Positions 23,656-31,121 of a stretch of 33,729 nucleotides of DNA are shown here, in pieces. Within the stretch, counting starts at the first letter, position 1; the number at the start of each line of letters is the position of its first letter. A program made the position numbers and the translations under genes. The stretch is taken from positions 1-33,729 of the forward strand of contig CAVSRD010000021.1 of assembly GCA_963730315.1 (NCBI GenBank), given 5' to 3'. The notes beneath the pieces were generated by a model. That model did no database searches. It was not told where the DNA came from and was given only the letters and a program-made list of their open reading frames with translations. This DNA comes from VRUE01 sp963730315 (lineage in GTDB: Bacteria; Actinomycetota; Thermoleophilia; Solirubrobacterales; 70-9).

Positions 23656-24706
23656 TCCGCCCGGGCACCCTCCGCCGCAACCACCGGAAAGCCCCTCGAC
23701 CGTGGACCTGAACCGCCCGATCGGCGGAGCCCGCCACCCCGGGCGCGAACGCCTGCACCCTGAGCAGCTCGTGGCAGGCGTCGGCCCACCGAAGCTTGTA
23801 GTCATCCGCGTCGCCGAGGAACTCGTAGGCACGCAGGCCACTCGAGAAGCATCGCTCGATCATTTCCGCGGTCAGCACGGTGCCCGGGCCAAGAGAGTCC
23901 AGGGCCGCGTCGTGGCCGGGCTTGAGCAGGTAGTGGCGCCCGCCGGACTCGAGGCCCAGGGTGAAAGCGACCGCCTCGCCGTCGAGCCGCAGGAAGCCGA
24001 GGCTGAGGATGCCGGCCTCCGCCGCCCAGGCGGCGACCTGTCGGTAGAAGCTGCGCGTCTCCGGCCTCGAGGCCATCGCCGTCCCGGCCTCTCCCTTCCA
24101 CCCGCTCGCCTCCAGCTCGAAGCCCTCCTCGAGCCTCCGGTCGAGACCCTCCGGGTCGCCGACCACGCTCACCGTCAGGTCCCCACGCTCAGCGAGACGG
24201 CGCCGGCAGCGGCGGACGGTCCCCCTGAGGTTCTTCGAGCGCGAAGCCCAGTACGCCTCCCAATCGCGGTCGACGAGCACGTAGGGCGAGCTCATCAGCC
24301 GCCGCTGCCGCATCCGGTACCTGCCGGCGGCGCCCTCGACGCAGCCGGGGTCCGCAGCCCCGGCGTCCAGGAACGAGAGGTCCAGGCGCCGCGGCCGCCT
24401 CTCCAGCGCGGCCGAGTAGAGCGCCCGCATCGCATCGTCGCTCTCGGCCACCGCGCCGAAGGACGGCGTGTGCCAGTTGGTCGGGGAGCGGATGACGCCC
24501 CGGCGCGAGACCAGCGGGAGCACCCCGGCAAGGCGCCCCTCGAGCCGCAGGGCGAGAACCTCGAGTGATCCCGACCCGAAGGCGTCCCACCAAGCCGAGA
24601 TCCACCCCGGCCGGAAAAACGGCGCCGCCTCGGTCTCGATCGCGAGGCGGTCCCACTCCGGTTCGAGACTGCCGATGTCGCGGCGGACTTCAATCTCCTC
24701 GCGCAT
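23630..24706 (-). CDS. Second CelD-like GNAT acyltransferase
   Basis: A 358-residue protein of the same broad GNAT/FemAB-like class as 17127-18278, but clearly divergent in sequence. Visible features are FFRPGWISAWWDAFG near residue 35, ASRSKNLRGTVRRCRRRLAE in the middle, then LGFLRLDGEAVAFTLGLESG and LLKPGHDAALDSLGPGTVL in the acetyl-CoA binding half, followed by YEFLGDADDYKLRWAD. It likely decorates the polymer with an acyl group. ATG 24706 is 7 nt after a minus-strand TATATT, so the transcript is probably leaderless; the gap to the divergent flavoprotein start is only 19 bp. Confidence 0.8.
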   Translation of the reverse strand: MREEIEVRRDIGSLEPEWDRLAIETEAAPFFRPGWISAWWDAFGSGSLEVLALRLEGRLAGVLPLVSRRGVIRSPTNWHTPSFGAVAESDDAMRALYSAALERRPRRLDLSFLDAGAADPGCVEGAAGRYRMRQRRLMSSPYVLVDRDWEAYWASRSKNLRGTVRRCRRRLAERGDLTVSVVGDPEGLDRRLEEGFELEASGWKGEAGTAMASRPETRSFYRQVAAWAAEAGILSLGFLRLDGEAVAFTLGLESGGRHYLLKPGHDAALDSLGPGTVLTAEMIERCFSSGLRAYEFLGDADDYKLRWADACHELLRVQAFAPGVAGSADRAVQVHGRGAFRWLRRRVPGRTIAGTPGR

Positions 24707-24713
24707 TAATGAG

Positions 24714-24719
24714 AATATA
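24714..24719 (-). promoter_or_regulatory. Leaderless promoter -10 box in a 19-bp divergent gap
   Basis: On the minus strand TATATT is followed by 7 nt and ATG 24706. The same AT-rich patch offers TATACG (24716-24721) on the plus strand, 4 nt before ATG 24726. Both genes seem to share this minimal promoter region. Confidence 0.5.
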
Positions 24720-24725
24720 CGTTCG

Positions 24726-25919
24726 ATGACGCACTCAACGGACACAAACGTCGCCGTGATCGGCGCCGGGCCGTACGGCCTCTCGATTGCGGCCCAGCTG
24801 AAGGGCCGCGACGTCGCGCACCGGATCTTCGGAACCCCGATGGACACGTGGCGCAATCACATGCCGCGCGGCATGTATCTCAAGTCCGAGGGATTCGCCA
24901 CCAACCTCTCCGAGCCGGAGGGGCGACACACCCTCGAGCGGTTCTGCTCGGAGGCGGGGATCGAGTACGGCAGGACGGGCTCACCGATCAGCTCGGACAC
25001 CTTCACGCGCTATGGCCTCTGGTTCCAGGAGCATCTCGTGCCGGACCTGGACACGCGGCTGGTGAGGGCGCTGCGCTCCTCCGGCGACGGATTCGAGCTC
25101 GAGCTGGACGACGGCGACGCGCTCCAAGCCGGCCGGGTGGTGGTCGCCAGCGGGCTGCAGGGGCACGCATACCTCCCCTCCGAGCTGGCGGCCGTGCCGG
25201 GCGGGGCCGTGGTGCACACCTACGATCACGTCGATCCCTCCCGGTTTCCGGAGTCGGGTGTCGCGGTGATCGGAGCCGGCCAGTCCGCGCTGGAGGCGGC
25301 CGCCCTGATCCACGAGCACGGCGGGACCGTCCGCCTGATCGCCCGCGCCCCCCAGCTCGCCTGGCTGTCCAAACCCGGCGGCCGGGACCGAACCCTGCTG
25401 CAGAGGTGGCGATACCCGGAGTCCGGCCTGGGAGAGGGGCGGGCGCAGTGGGCCTACGCCAACCATGCGCTCGCCTTCCGTGCCGCTCCCCGCTCCTGGC
25501 GGCTCGAGAAGGCCTTCTCCGTGCTGGGGCCGGCGGGCGGCTGGTGGCTGCGGCCGCGGATAGACGGCTGCGTCGACGTGAGCCTGGGCCGGCGTCTCGC
25601 CGAGACTCGGGCCGAGAACGGGCTCGTCCGGCTGCGACTGGAGTCCGAGGCGGGAAGCGAGGAGCTCGAGGTCGGTCAGGTGGTCGCGGGCACCGGCTAC
25701 CGGCTCGACGTCAACCGGATCCCCTTCCTCGACGAAGGGCTGCGGGCGGGGCTCGACACGACCGGCGGCGGACCGACCCTCAACCGCTCTTTCGAGAGCA
25801 GCGAGCCCGGACTCTATTTCGCTGGCTTCCCCGCGGCGCCCAGCTTCGGCCCCCTGATGCGCTTCGTCTTCGGCGCGGATTTCACCGCCCGCCGAATAGC
25901 CAGGCACGTCTCCCGCTGA
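24726..25919 (+). CDS. FAD/NAD(P)-binding oxidoreductase (monooxygenase-like)
   Basis: A 397-residue two-dinucleotide-domain flavoprotein. The FAD Rossmann motif is NVAVIGAGPYGLSIAAQL near the N-terminus, and a second Rossmann motif VAVIGAGQSALEAAALIHE lies at about residues 178-196. LSEPEGRHTLERFC and VVAGTGYRLDVNRIPFL recall the flavin-containing monooxygenase/ornithine hydroxylase-like superfamily. It would oxidise or hydroxylate a small substrate; a role in modifying an amino sugar or a linked amine is only a guess from context. ATG 24726 is the start that begins just before the FAD motif; longer in-frame extensions would run into the divergent gene. It is followed after 4 nt by a family 2 glycosyltransferase, so the two are probably co-transcribed. 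Confidence 0.8.
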   Translation: MTHSTDTNVAVIGAGPYGLSIAAQLKGRDVAHRIFGTPMDTWRNHMPRGMYLKSEGFATNLSEPEGRHTLERFCSEAGIEYGRTGSPISSDTFTRYGLWFQEHLVPDLDTRLVRALRSSGDGFELELDDGDALQAGRVVVASGLQGHAYLPSELAAVPGGAVVHTYDHVDPSRFPESGVAVIGAGQSALEAAALIHEHGGTVRLIARAPQLAWLSKPGGRDRTLLQRWRYPESGLGEGRAQWAYANHALAFRAAPRSWRLEKAFSVLGPAGGWWLRPRIDGCVDVSLGRRLAETRAENGLVRLRLESEAGSEELEVGQVVAGTGYRLDVNRIPFLDEGLRAGLDTTGGGPTLNRSFESSEPGLYFAGFPAAPSFGPLMRFVFGADFTARRIARHVSR

Positions 25920-25923
25920 CACG

Positions 25924-26973
25924 GTGGTGGGTCCCGAGTACGCCGACTTCGTCACGGTCGTGATCCCGACCCTGAACGAGCAGGCCCACCTCGAGCGCTG
26001 CGTGCGCAGCGTGCTCGACGATCCACGCCCCCGTGACCGCTTCGAGCTGCTGATCGTCGACGGAGGGTCGTCCGACGACACCGCCTCGATCGCCGAACGC
26101 CTGGCGAGCGAGCTCCCGGGCGTCCGCCTGCTGCGAAACAGGCGCCGGGTGCAGGCCGCGGCCTTCAACCTCGCCCTGCGACAGGCCGATCCGCGCGCCA
26201 CCTGCGTCCTGCGTTGCGACGCCCACGCCCTCTACCCCCCCGGCTTCCTCAGCCGTGCCGTCGGCACGCTGCGGCGCACCGGAGCCGCGATGGTCGGCTT
26301 CCACGCGGCGGCGGTCGCCGAAAGCCCGTTTCAGGAGGCCGTCGCATTCGCCCAGAGCACCCGTGTCGGGGTCGGGTCCTCCGAGTACCGCCTCGGGACG
26401 CACTCGGGATGGGTCGACTCGGCCATGCACGGCTGCTTCTCGCGCACCGCGGTGGAAGCGGCGGGCGGCTACGACGAAAGCGTGAGCCACAACGAGGACG
26501 CCGAGCTCTCCCTGCGGCTGCGGAAGGCGGGGGGCGGAATCTGGCTCGACGAGAGCCTGCGCGTCGCGTACTTCCCGCGAAGCACCCCCGGCGCGCTGGC
26601 CCGCCAGTACTTCCTCTACGGACTCGGCCGCGCAACCACGGTGGTCGCCCACGCGCAGCGGCCTTCGCCGCGCCAGCTCGCCCCCCCTCTCCTCCTCCTG
26701 GTGCATCTGGGGTGCGGGCTCGTGGCGCTGCGGGGGCGCCGGATCCGCCCGCTCGCGCCGGTCGCCGCCTACTTGGCGGCTCTGACGGCGATCGGGGCCG
26801 CCGGCGCGCTACGCCGCCGCCGCGCTCCCGTGCTCGCGGCTCCGCTGGCGCTCGCGACCATGCATCACGCGTGGGGAGCGGGCTTTCTCGTCGGTCTCGC
26901 ACGCGCTGTGTCTAGACGCTTGCCGGAGGCCTCCGTGGAGCGCTCCGACACGCCGACCCGGCCGCCCGATTAG
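25924..26973 (+). CDS. Glycosyltransferase family 2 (ExoA-like)
   Basis: A 349-residue GT-A enzyme with C-terminal membrane helices. Motifs are VTVVIPTLNEQAHLERCVRS, LLIVDGGSSDDTASIAERL, the DxD-type metal region LRCDAHALYPPGFL, HNEDAELSLRLRKAGG (the catalytic ED), and ARQYFLYGLGR in the QxxRW position. Two to three hydrophobic segments at residues ~250-330 fit the ExoA-type succinoglycan glucosyltransferases. It probably adds a sugar to the lipid-linked unit at the membrane. GTG 25924 (or 25927) follows the flavoprotein stop by 4 nt. Confidence 0.86.
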   Translation: MVGPEYADFVTVVIPTLNEQAHLERCVRSVLDDPRPRDRFELLIVDGGSSDDTASIAERLASELPGVRLLRNRRRVQAAAFNLALRQADPRATCVLRCDAHALYPPGFLSRAVGTLRRTGAAMVGFHAAAVAESPFQEAVAFAQSTRVGVGSSEYRLGTHSGWVDSAMHGCFSRTAVEAAGGYDESVSHNEDAELSLRLRKAGGGIWLDESLRVAYFPRSTPGALARQYFLYGLGRATTVVAHAQRPSPRQLAPPLLLLVHLGCGLVALRGRRIRPLAPVAAYLAALTAIGAAGALRRRRAPVLAAPLALATMHHAWGAGFLVGLARAVSRRLPEASVERSDTPTRPPD

Positions 26974-27042
26974 CCAAAACGAAAATTCAACGCGATACTT
27001 AAAGCTGCTGTGACGGTCTGACGATAGAGGACCTGAGTATCG

Positions 27043-28584
27043 ATGCGAATCTCGTCGCCCATCCGATCCGCCGGACAGACGGGCTCCACCACGGAGTCGA
27101 TCCAGCGACCCCTGCCCCTCCGGGAGGGTCTCGCATACAGCCCGACCCGCTCCGACCGCACCCGGCGGGTGCGGGCGACCCGGACGGGGCTCGAGCGCCT
27201 GTTCCTGCCACTTGCCTCCGCGGCGCTGGTCGGCGTCCTGACAGGCTCCACGGCGGCGTTGGCCGTCTCCTTTCTCGCCTTCCTGGCCGCTGGCGCGATC
27301 CTGCACCCGAATCCACCCTGGCTGCACCTGGTCAGGCTCCCGCAGCTGGCGTTCGAAGCGATTTCGCCCGCCGCCGCCCTGGCGCTGCTGGCCATTCTCT
27401 CCAGCCTGTCGGGGTTTCCAGAGCCGAGCGCGGCCGAGTTCGCCGCCGTGCTGGCCTTCTCCACGCTGCTCGGCTTCTCGACCTCGCTGCTGGGCAACTG
27501 GATCAGCCCAGCTCCGGTGGCGACCCGGATCGCTGTGATCGGCTCCTATCAATCGGCCCTCGAGCTGTCCCGCGAGCTCCGACTCGCGCGCGTCGCCGAG
27601 TACCTCGTCGTCGGGCGAGTCGCGTACACCGCCGACGACAGCTCCAAATCGGCAGAGGTCCCCATGCTCGGCTCGCTGGAGGAACTCGACTCGATCGTCG
27701 CCAAGCACGAGGTGGACCTGATCGTGATGACCAGCACGGTGCCGCGGTTCCGGGTCTTCGAGGAAGTTGCCAACACCTGCCTCCACCTGCCGGTTCGGCT
27801 GGTGGAGCTCACCGGGCTCTACGAAGACATCTTCGGCCACGTACCGGTAGCCGAGATAAACGCCGCCTGGTTCCAGTACATCATGCATCCACGCTACAGC
27901 CCGATCACTCCCAGCGCCAAGCGCGCGCTGGACTTGGCCGTCGCGTTCACGCTCGGGCTCATCTTCCTGCCGGTGCTGGCGGTCTGCGGCCTGCTGATCC
28001 GTCGTGACGGCGGCCCGGCTCTGTTCAAGCAGATGCGGATCGGCGAGGGCGGCGAGCCCTTGGAGGTCTACAAGCTCCGCACCATGAAGGTGGACGCCGG
28101 ACTCGACAGCCAGTGGGCGTCTCCCGGCGACCCTCGCATCACCCGGATCGGCGCCACGCTGCGCAAGCTGCACCTCGATGAGCTGCCGCAGATCCTCAAC
28201 GTCATCCGTGGCGAGATGAGCATGGTCGGCCCGCGCCCGGAGCAGCCGGAGTTCGTCGAGCGCCTCGAAGGGATGCTTCCCTTCTATTCGCGGCGGCACC
28301 TGATCAAGCCGGGGATCACCGGCTGGGCCCAGGTCCGGTGCGGATACGCAGGCTCAGACGTTGGATCGGCGTGGAAGCTCTGCCATGACCTCTACTACCT
28401 CAAGTACAGATCCACGATGTTCGACCTGAGCATTCTCGCCGAGACGCTCGCCGCCGCGCTCGGCGATCGCTACCACGCGATCGACGCGAGTACGGCTCGT
28501 TTCGTTCACGACGGGACGGCGTCGATGGCGCAGCAGTCACTGGCCGAGGAAGCCGTCGAGAGCCCGGCCCGCGCGGCGGGCTAA
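27043..28584 (+). CDS. Polyprenyl-phosphate sugar-1-P transferase (WbaP/WcaJ/CpsE-type)
   Basis: A 513-residue initiating enzyme that transfers a sugar-1-phosphate from a nucleotide sugar to undecaprenyl phosphate, the first step of repeat-unit synthesis. The N-terminal half has several hydrophobic helices and a Rossmann-like regulatory part (ATRIAVIGSYQSALELSREL). The C-terminal catalytic domain begins SAKRALDLAVAFTLGLIFLP and contains VYKLRTMKVDAG, LHLDELPQILNVIRGEMSMV followed by GPRPEQPEF, and KPGITGWAQVRCGY, all hallmarks of the bacterial sugar transferase domain. The length is normal. ATG 27043 has AGAGGA about 12 nt upstream; the AT-rich 69-bp gap before it probably holds the promoter. 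It converges on the LPxTG gene across a GC-rich hairpin. Confidence 0.93.
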   Translation: MRISSPIRSAGQTGSTTESIQRPLPLREGLAYSPTRSDRTRRVRATRTGLERLFLPLASAALVGVLTGSTAALAVSFLAFLAAGAILHPNPPWLHLVRLPQLAFEAISPAAALALLAILSSLSGFPEPSAAEFAAVLAFSTLLGFSTSLLGNWISPAPVATRIAVIGSYQSALELSRELRLARVAEYLVVGRVAYTADDSSKSAEVPMLGSLEELDSIVAKHEVDLIVMTSTVPRFRVFEEVANTCLHLPVRLVELTGLYEDIFGHVPVAEINAAWFQYIMHPRYSPITPSAKRALDLAVAFTLGLIFLPVLAVCGLLIRRDGGPALFKQMRIGEGGEPLEVYKLRTMKVDAGLDSQWASPGDPRITRIGATLRKLHLDELPQILNVIRGEMSMVGPRPEQPEFVERLEGMLPFYSRRHLIKPGITGWAQVRCGYAGSDVGSAWKLCHDLYYLKYRSTMFDLSILAETLAAALGDRYHAIDASTARFVHDGTASMAQQSLAEEAVESPARAAG

Positions 28585-28599
28585 GTGCGTGAGCGACCC

Positions 28600-28618
28600 C
28601 CCGGCCCTACGGGCCGGG
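28600..28618. terminator. Perfect GC hairpin between convergent genes
   Basis: CCCGGCCC, loop TAC, GGGCCGGG: an 8-bp perfect stem 15 bp beyond the sugar transferase stop, overlapping the stop codon of the convergent LPxTG gene (28607-28609). No T-run follows on either strand, so termination is plausible but not certain. Confidence 0.5.
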
Positions 28619-28918
28619 CGAGTGACTTGCCCGCCGGGCCAGCAGCCCGACGCCCACCAGACCGATGCCGAGCAGAAGGATGATCGCCAGCTGCAGGCCG
28701 GTGAACGGAAGCACCGAGCTGCTTTCGGGCGCCGCGGCCGCGGGGACCGCGCCCATCTCCTCGGTCGGTGCGTTGCCATTCCCCGATTCGGCAACCGTGC
28801 CGAGCGGCGCGGATTCTTCGTAACCGCTCTGAGCCGCGCTGGAGGCGATTGCCGTCGCGGGCAGCGCGAACAGCAACGTCAGGACACTCAGGGAAATGAA
28901 GAGACGTTTGGCCTTCAT
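28607..28918 (-). CDS. Small LPxTG-type surface protein
   Basis: A 103-residue protein. The signal peptide is KRLFISLSVLTLLFALPATA, followed by ~45 Ala/Glu/Ser-rich, low-complexity residues, then LPFTG at residues 70-74, a hydrophobic helix (LQLAIILLLGIGLVGVGLLA) and a short basic tail (RRASHS). This is the classic sortase cell-wall sorting signal, so the mature ~45-residue peptide should be linked to peptidoglycan. No sortase gene is in the window. The ATG at 28918 follows a minus-strand TATGAT by 6 nt (leaderless); GGAGG about 12 nt upstream might also serve as a ribosome binding site. Function unknown. It could be a small wall-linked adaptor for the polysaccharide or a spacer. Confidence 0.82.
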   Translation of the reverse strand: MKAKRLFISLSVLTLLFALPATAIASSAAQSGYEESAPLGTVAESGNGNAPTEEMGAVPAAAAPESSSVLPFTGLQLAIILLLGIGLVGVGLLARRASHSPGP

Positions 28919-28924
28919 ATGCGG

Positions 28925-28930
28925 ATCATA
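28925..28930 (-). promoter_or_regulatory. Leaderless promoter -10 box of the LPxTG gene
   Basis: Minus-strand TATGAT, then CCGCAT (6 nt), then ATG 28918. The spacing equals that at 18301-18313 and 22897-22909. Confidence 0.5.
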
Positions 28931-29066
28931 CCTCCGAACGCGACGACAATGCGGGTTTGGACCTTGGGGAGGCGACGATCTGGTTAACCTCGCCAGCCAC
29001 CGAGTATAGGGACGATGCGCCCGGCGGAAAAGCCGGCCCGGGGCCCAATCCGCCGATTGGACGAAT

Positions 29067-29099
29067 GTCTCATAAAATAGGGGACCCCTTTCACAGGGG
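29067..29099 (-). terminator. Weak terminator at the end of the ligase/TPR gene
   Basis: On the minus strand CCCCT, loop GTGAA, AGGGG forms a short stem across the stop codon of the gene at 29091, followed by TCCCCTATTTTATG. The stem is only 5 bp, so this is tentative. The rest of the 28931-29066 gap holds a GGTTAACC palindrome (28982-28989) and no gene I can support. Confidence 0.35.
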
Positions 29100-31115
29100 C
29101 TCGAAGTTGCCGATCAGCTGTTTGTTTAGCTCCCGCTCCACGGCGCCCGGATCGAGCGCCCGCCCGGCTTCGACCCTGCGAAGCACGCCGTCCAGCACGG
29201 ACTGGTGGGGGTTGAGGGCACGTGCGATCTCGATCTGCCTCTCTGCGTCTCTCCGGCGTCCGCCTTCGGCGAGGGACATCCCCAGCTCGAGATGGCCGAG
29301 CCAGTTCTCGCGCTCGCGTCCGAGGCTCTGCTCGAAGGACCGCAGGGCTACCCCCGGCCTGCCGGCGCGCCGAGCGACCACGCCCTTGGCCAGCAGAGGT
29401 TCGGCGCTGAGGAAGTTCAGCGCCGCGGCCCGGTCGAACTGCTTCAGGGCGAGATCGACCTCGCCGGCCGCGAAGCTGTCGTAGGCGTCCGATTCGTAGC
29501 GAGCGGACAGCCACGGCAGGGTGAGCGAGACGGCCAGGACCGCAGCGACGACCAGTCCCGCCGCGAGCGACAGGCGCCGAACGCTTCGGCGGCGCGCCGG
29601 GGTCGGCGAGTCCGGGGTCGGCTGTTCGCCTACCCGGATCGCGACCCCGAGCAGCGCGAAGGCGATCGCCCCCAGGCCCGTGAACGCCCACAGCCAATCG
29701 ACCATGCCGTGTCCGATCCAGACAGCGAACGTCGCGAGCGCGGTCGCGCAGATGCCGGCATCGACCCTGCGGGCGCGGCGCAGAACCCGCCCGACCCCGA
29801 ACAGGGCGAGGCCGAGAAAGGCGGCGAACATCGCGCTGCCCAGAACGCCGAGCTGGACCAGGAGCCGGAAGGCGATGCTGTGAGGGAAATGCGGCGCCTC
29901 GTTGCTGTGCCGCTGCCGCAGATAGGGGACGAGAAAGTTCTCAGAGCCGATGCCGGCGATCGGGTGGCGCTCGAATTCGTCGAGAGCGACCCGGTAGTAG
30001 TCGTACCTGTGGGAGCCCAGCGACCCGCCGAAGCGGTTCCCGCCCTGTTCGACCTTCGAATAGCCGGAGGTGCGGAAATCGTGCCACCGTTCAGTCACCC
30101 AGTTGCCGGGACTGCCGATCGCCACCAGGGCGAGAACCGCCAATCCGGTGGCGAGCACCCCGAGCCCCCAGTTGCCCGCCCGGCGCGTCCCTGCGCCCGC
30201 GGCCGGCAGGCGCGCGCCGAAGACGGCGCCCAACGCGCCGAGCACCGTGGCGACCGCCGCGCTGAGTGCGATCGCCCCCCGGGCGTCGGCGAGGTGCGCT
30301 TCGAAGACTGCCGGGCTGGAGGCGTCCACCAGGTCCGTCAGCACCCCGAAGGAGACGGCGGTGAGCCCCGCCACCACCCCTGCGCAGAGCAACGACGCCC
30401 AGCGCTGGGGGACGAGGACGAGGTATACGATCGCCGCCACCGCAAGGCCGAGGACCGCACCCCGGCTCTGGGTCAGTAGCGCCACCTGGACCAGCGCCGT
30501 CGCCCCTCCCAGCGCCAGGCCCCGCAGCGGCCACGCCAACGCTCTCGCGACGGCCAGGTAGAGCAGCGGAAAGGCGCCCATCAGGCACAGCGCCGCGGTC
30601 GCGTTCGCGTAGCCGGCCGGATCTGAGAGGCGACCTTCCACGAACTGGTGGAGGGGGTCCCCCACGGCGCCGACCACGAGCGTTCCCACAGCGACGGCGA
30701 GCAGCCCGAAGCCGGTCAGGGCGAGCGCCGCGAGCCCGGCGTCGCGAGACCACGGCCGCGACGCGGTCAGGGCGAGCGCCAGGCCGAACACCAGCGCCCG
30801 GTTCGCCCCCGCCCAAGCGTCGCCCGGCACCTGGGCCCAGAGCACGGAGAGGTAGTTGAAGGCGACGAAGGCGGCATAGGCGAGCAGCGTCAGGCCGACC
30901 GGCGAGCTGAGGCGGAAGCCACGCGGGGCCCCGGGCACGGTCACGAGCGTCAGCAACGCCAGCAGCAGGAGCCCCGCCGGATACCACGCCGTCGGCGTGT
31001 AGCCACCGTCGAATGCCGTAATCACCACGCCGGCGGCGACCGCGATCAAGCCGGGGAGCGCGAGCGCGAGCGCCCGCGCGCGCGGGCCTTCGACGAGCTT
31101 CTCCGATGCGGTCAG
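29091..31115 (-). CDS. O-antigen ligase-like membrane protein with C-terminal TPR; apparent CTG start
   Basis: A protein of about 674 residues. The first ~440 form about a dozen membrane helices with the Wzy/WaaL-type loop (GSHRYDYYRVALDEFERHPI, GIGSENFLVPYLRQRHSNE, APHFPHSIAFRLLVQLG). A further helix and then TPR-like helical pairs follow (FAAGEVDLALKQFDRAAALN, RRAGRPGVALRSFEQSLGRE, GHLELGMSLAEGGRRRDAER). It probably polymerises or attaches glycan and recruits a partner through the TPR. The start is uncertain. The first standard codon in frame is TTG 31049, which would cut the first helix (ALALALPGLIAVAAGVVITA) in half; CTG 31115, 6 nt after the deacetylase stop, keeps it whole. An ATG overlapping that stop (31125) is in another frame and would need a frameshift. 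Confidence 0.8.
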   Translation of the reverse strand: MTASEKLVEGPRARALALALPGLIAVAAGVVITAFDGGYTPTAWYPAGLLLLALLTLVTVPGAPRGFRLSSPVGLTLLAYAAFVAFNYLSVLWAQVPGDAWAGANRALVFGLALALTASRPWSRDAGLAALALTGFGLLAVAVGTLVVGAVGDPLHQFVEGRLSDPAGYANATAALCLMGAFPLLYLAVARALAWPLRGLALGGATALVQVALLTQSRGAVLGLAVAAIVYLVLVPQRWASLLCAGVVAGLTAVSFGVLTDLVDASSPAVFEAHLADARGAIALSAAVATVLGALGAVFGARLPAAGAGTRRAGNWGLGVLATGLAVLALVAIGSPGNWVTERWHDFRTSGYSKVEQGGNRFGGSLGSHRYDYYRVALDEFERHPIAGIGSENFLVPYLRQRHSNEAPHFPHSIAFRLLVQLGVLGSAMFAAFLGLALFGVGRVLRRARRVDAGICATALATFAVWIGHGMVDWLWAFTGLGAIAFALLGVAIRVGEQPTPDSPTPARRRSVRRLSLAAGLVVAAVLAVSLTLPWLSARYESDAYDSFAAGEVDLALKQFDRAAALNFLSAEPLLAKGVVARRAGRPGVALRSFEQSLGRERENWLGHLELGMSLAEGGRRRDAERQIEIARALNPHQSVLDGVLRRVEAGRALDPGAVERELNKQLIGNFEPL

Positions 31116-31121
31116 CCACCG

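Noticed and set aside
29015..29080. A 21-codon plus-strand ORF behind TATAGG
   Set aside because: No recognisable product, the -10 spacing is only 4 nt, and the peptide is low-complexity. Chance is a sufficient explanation.
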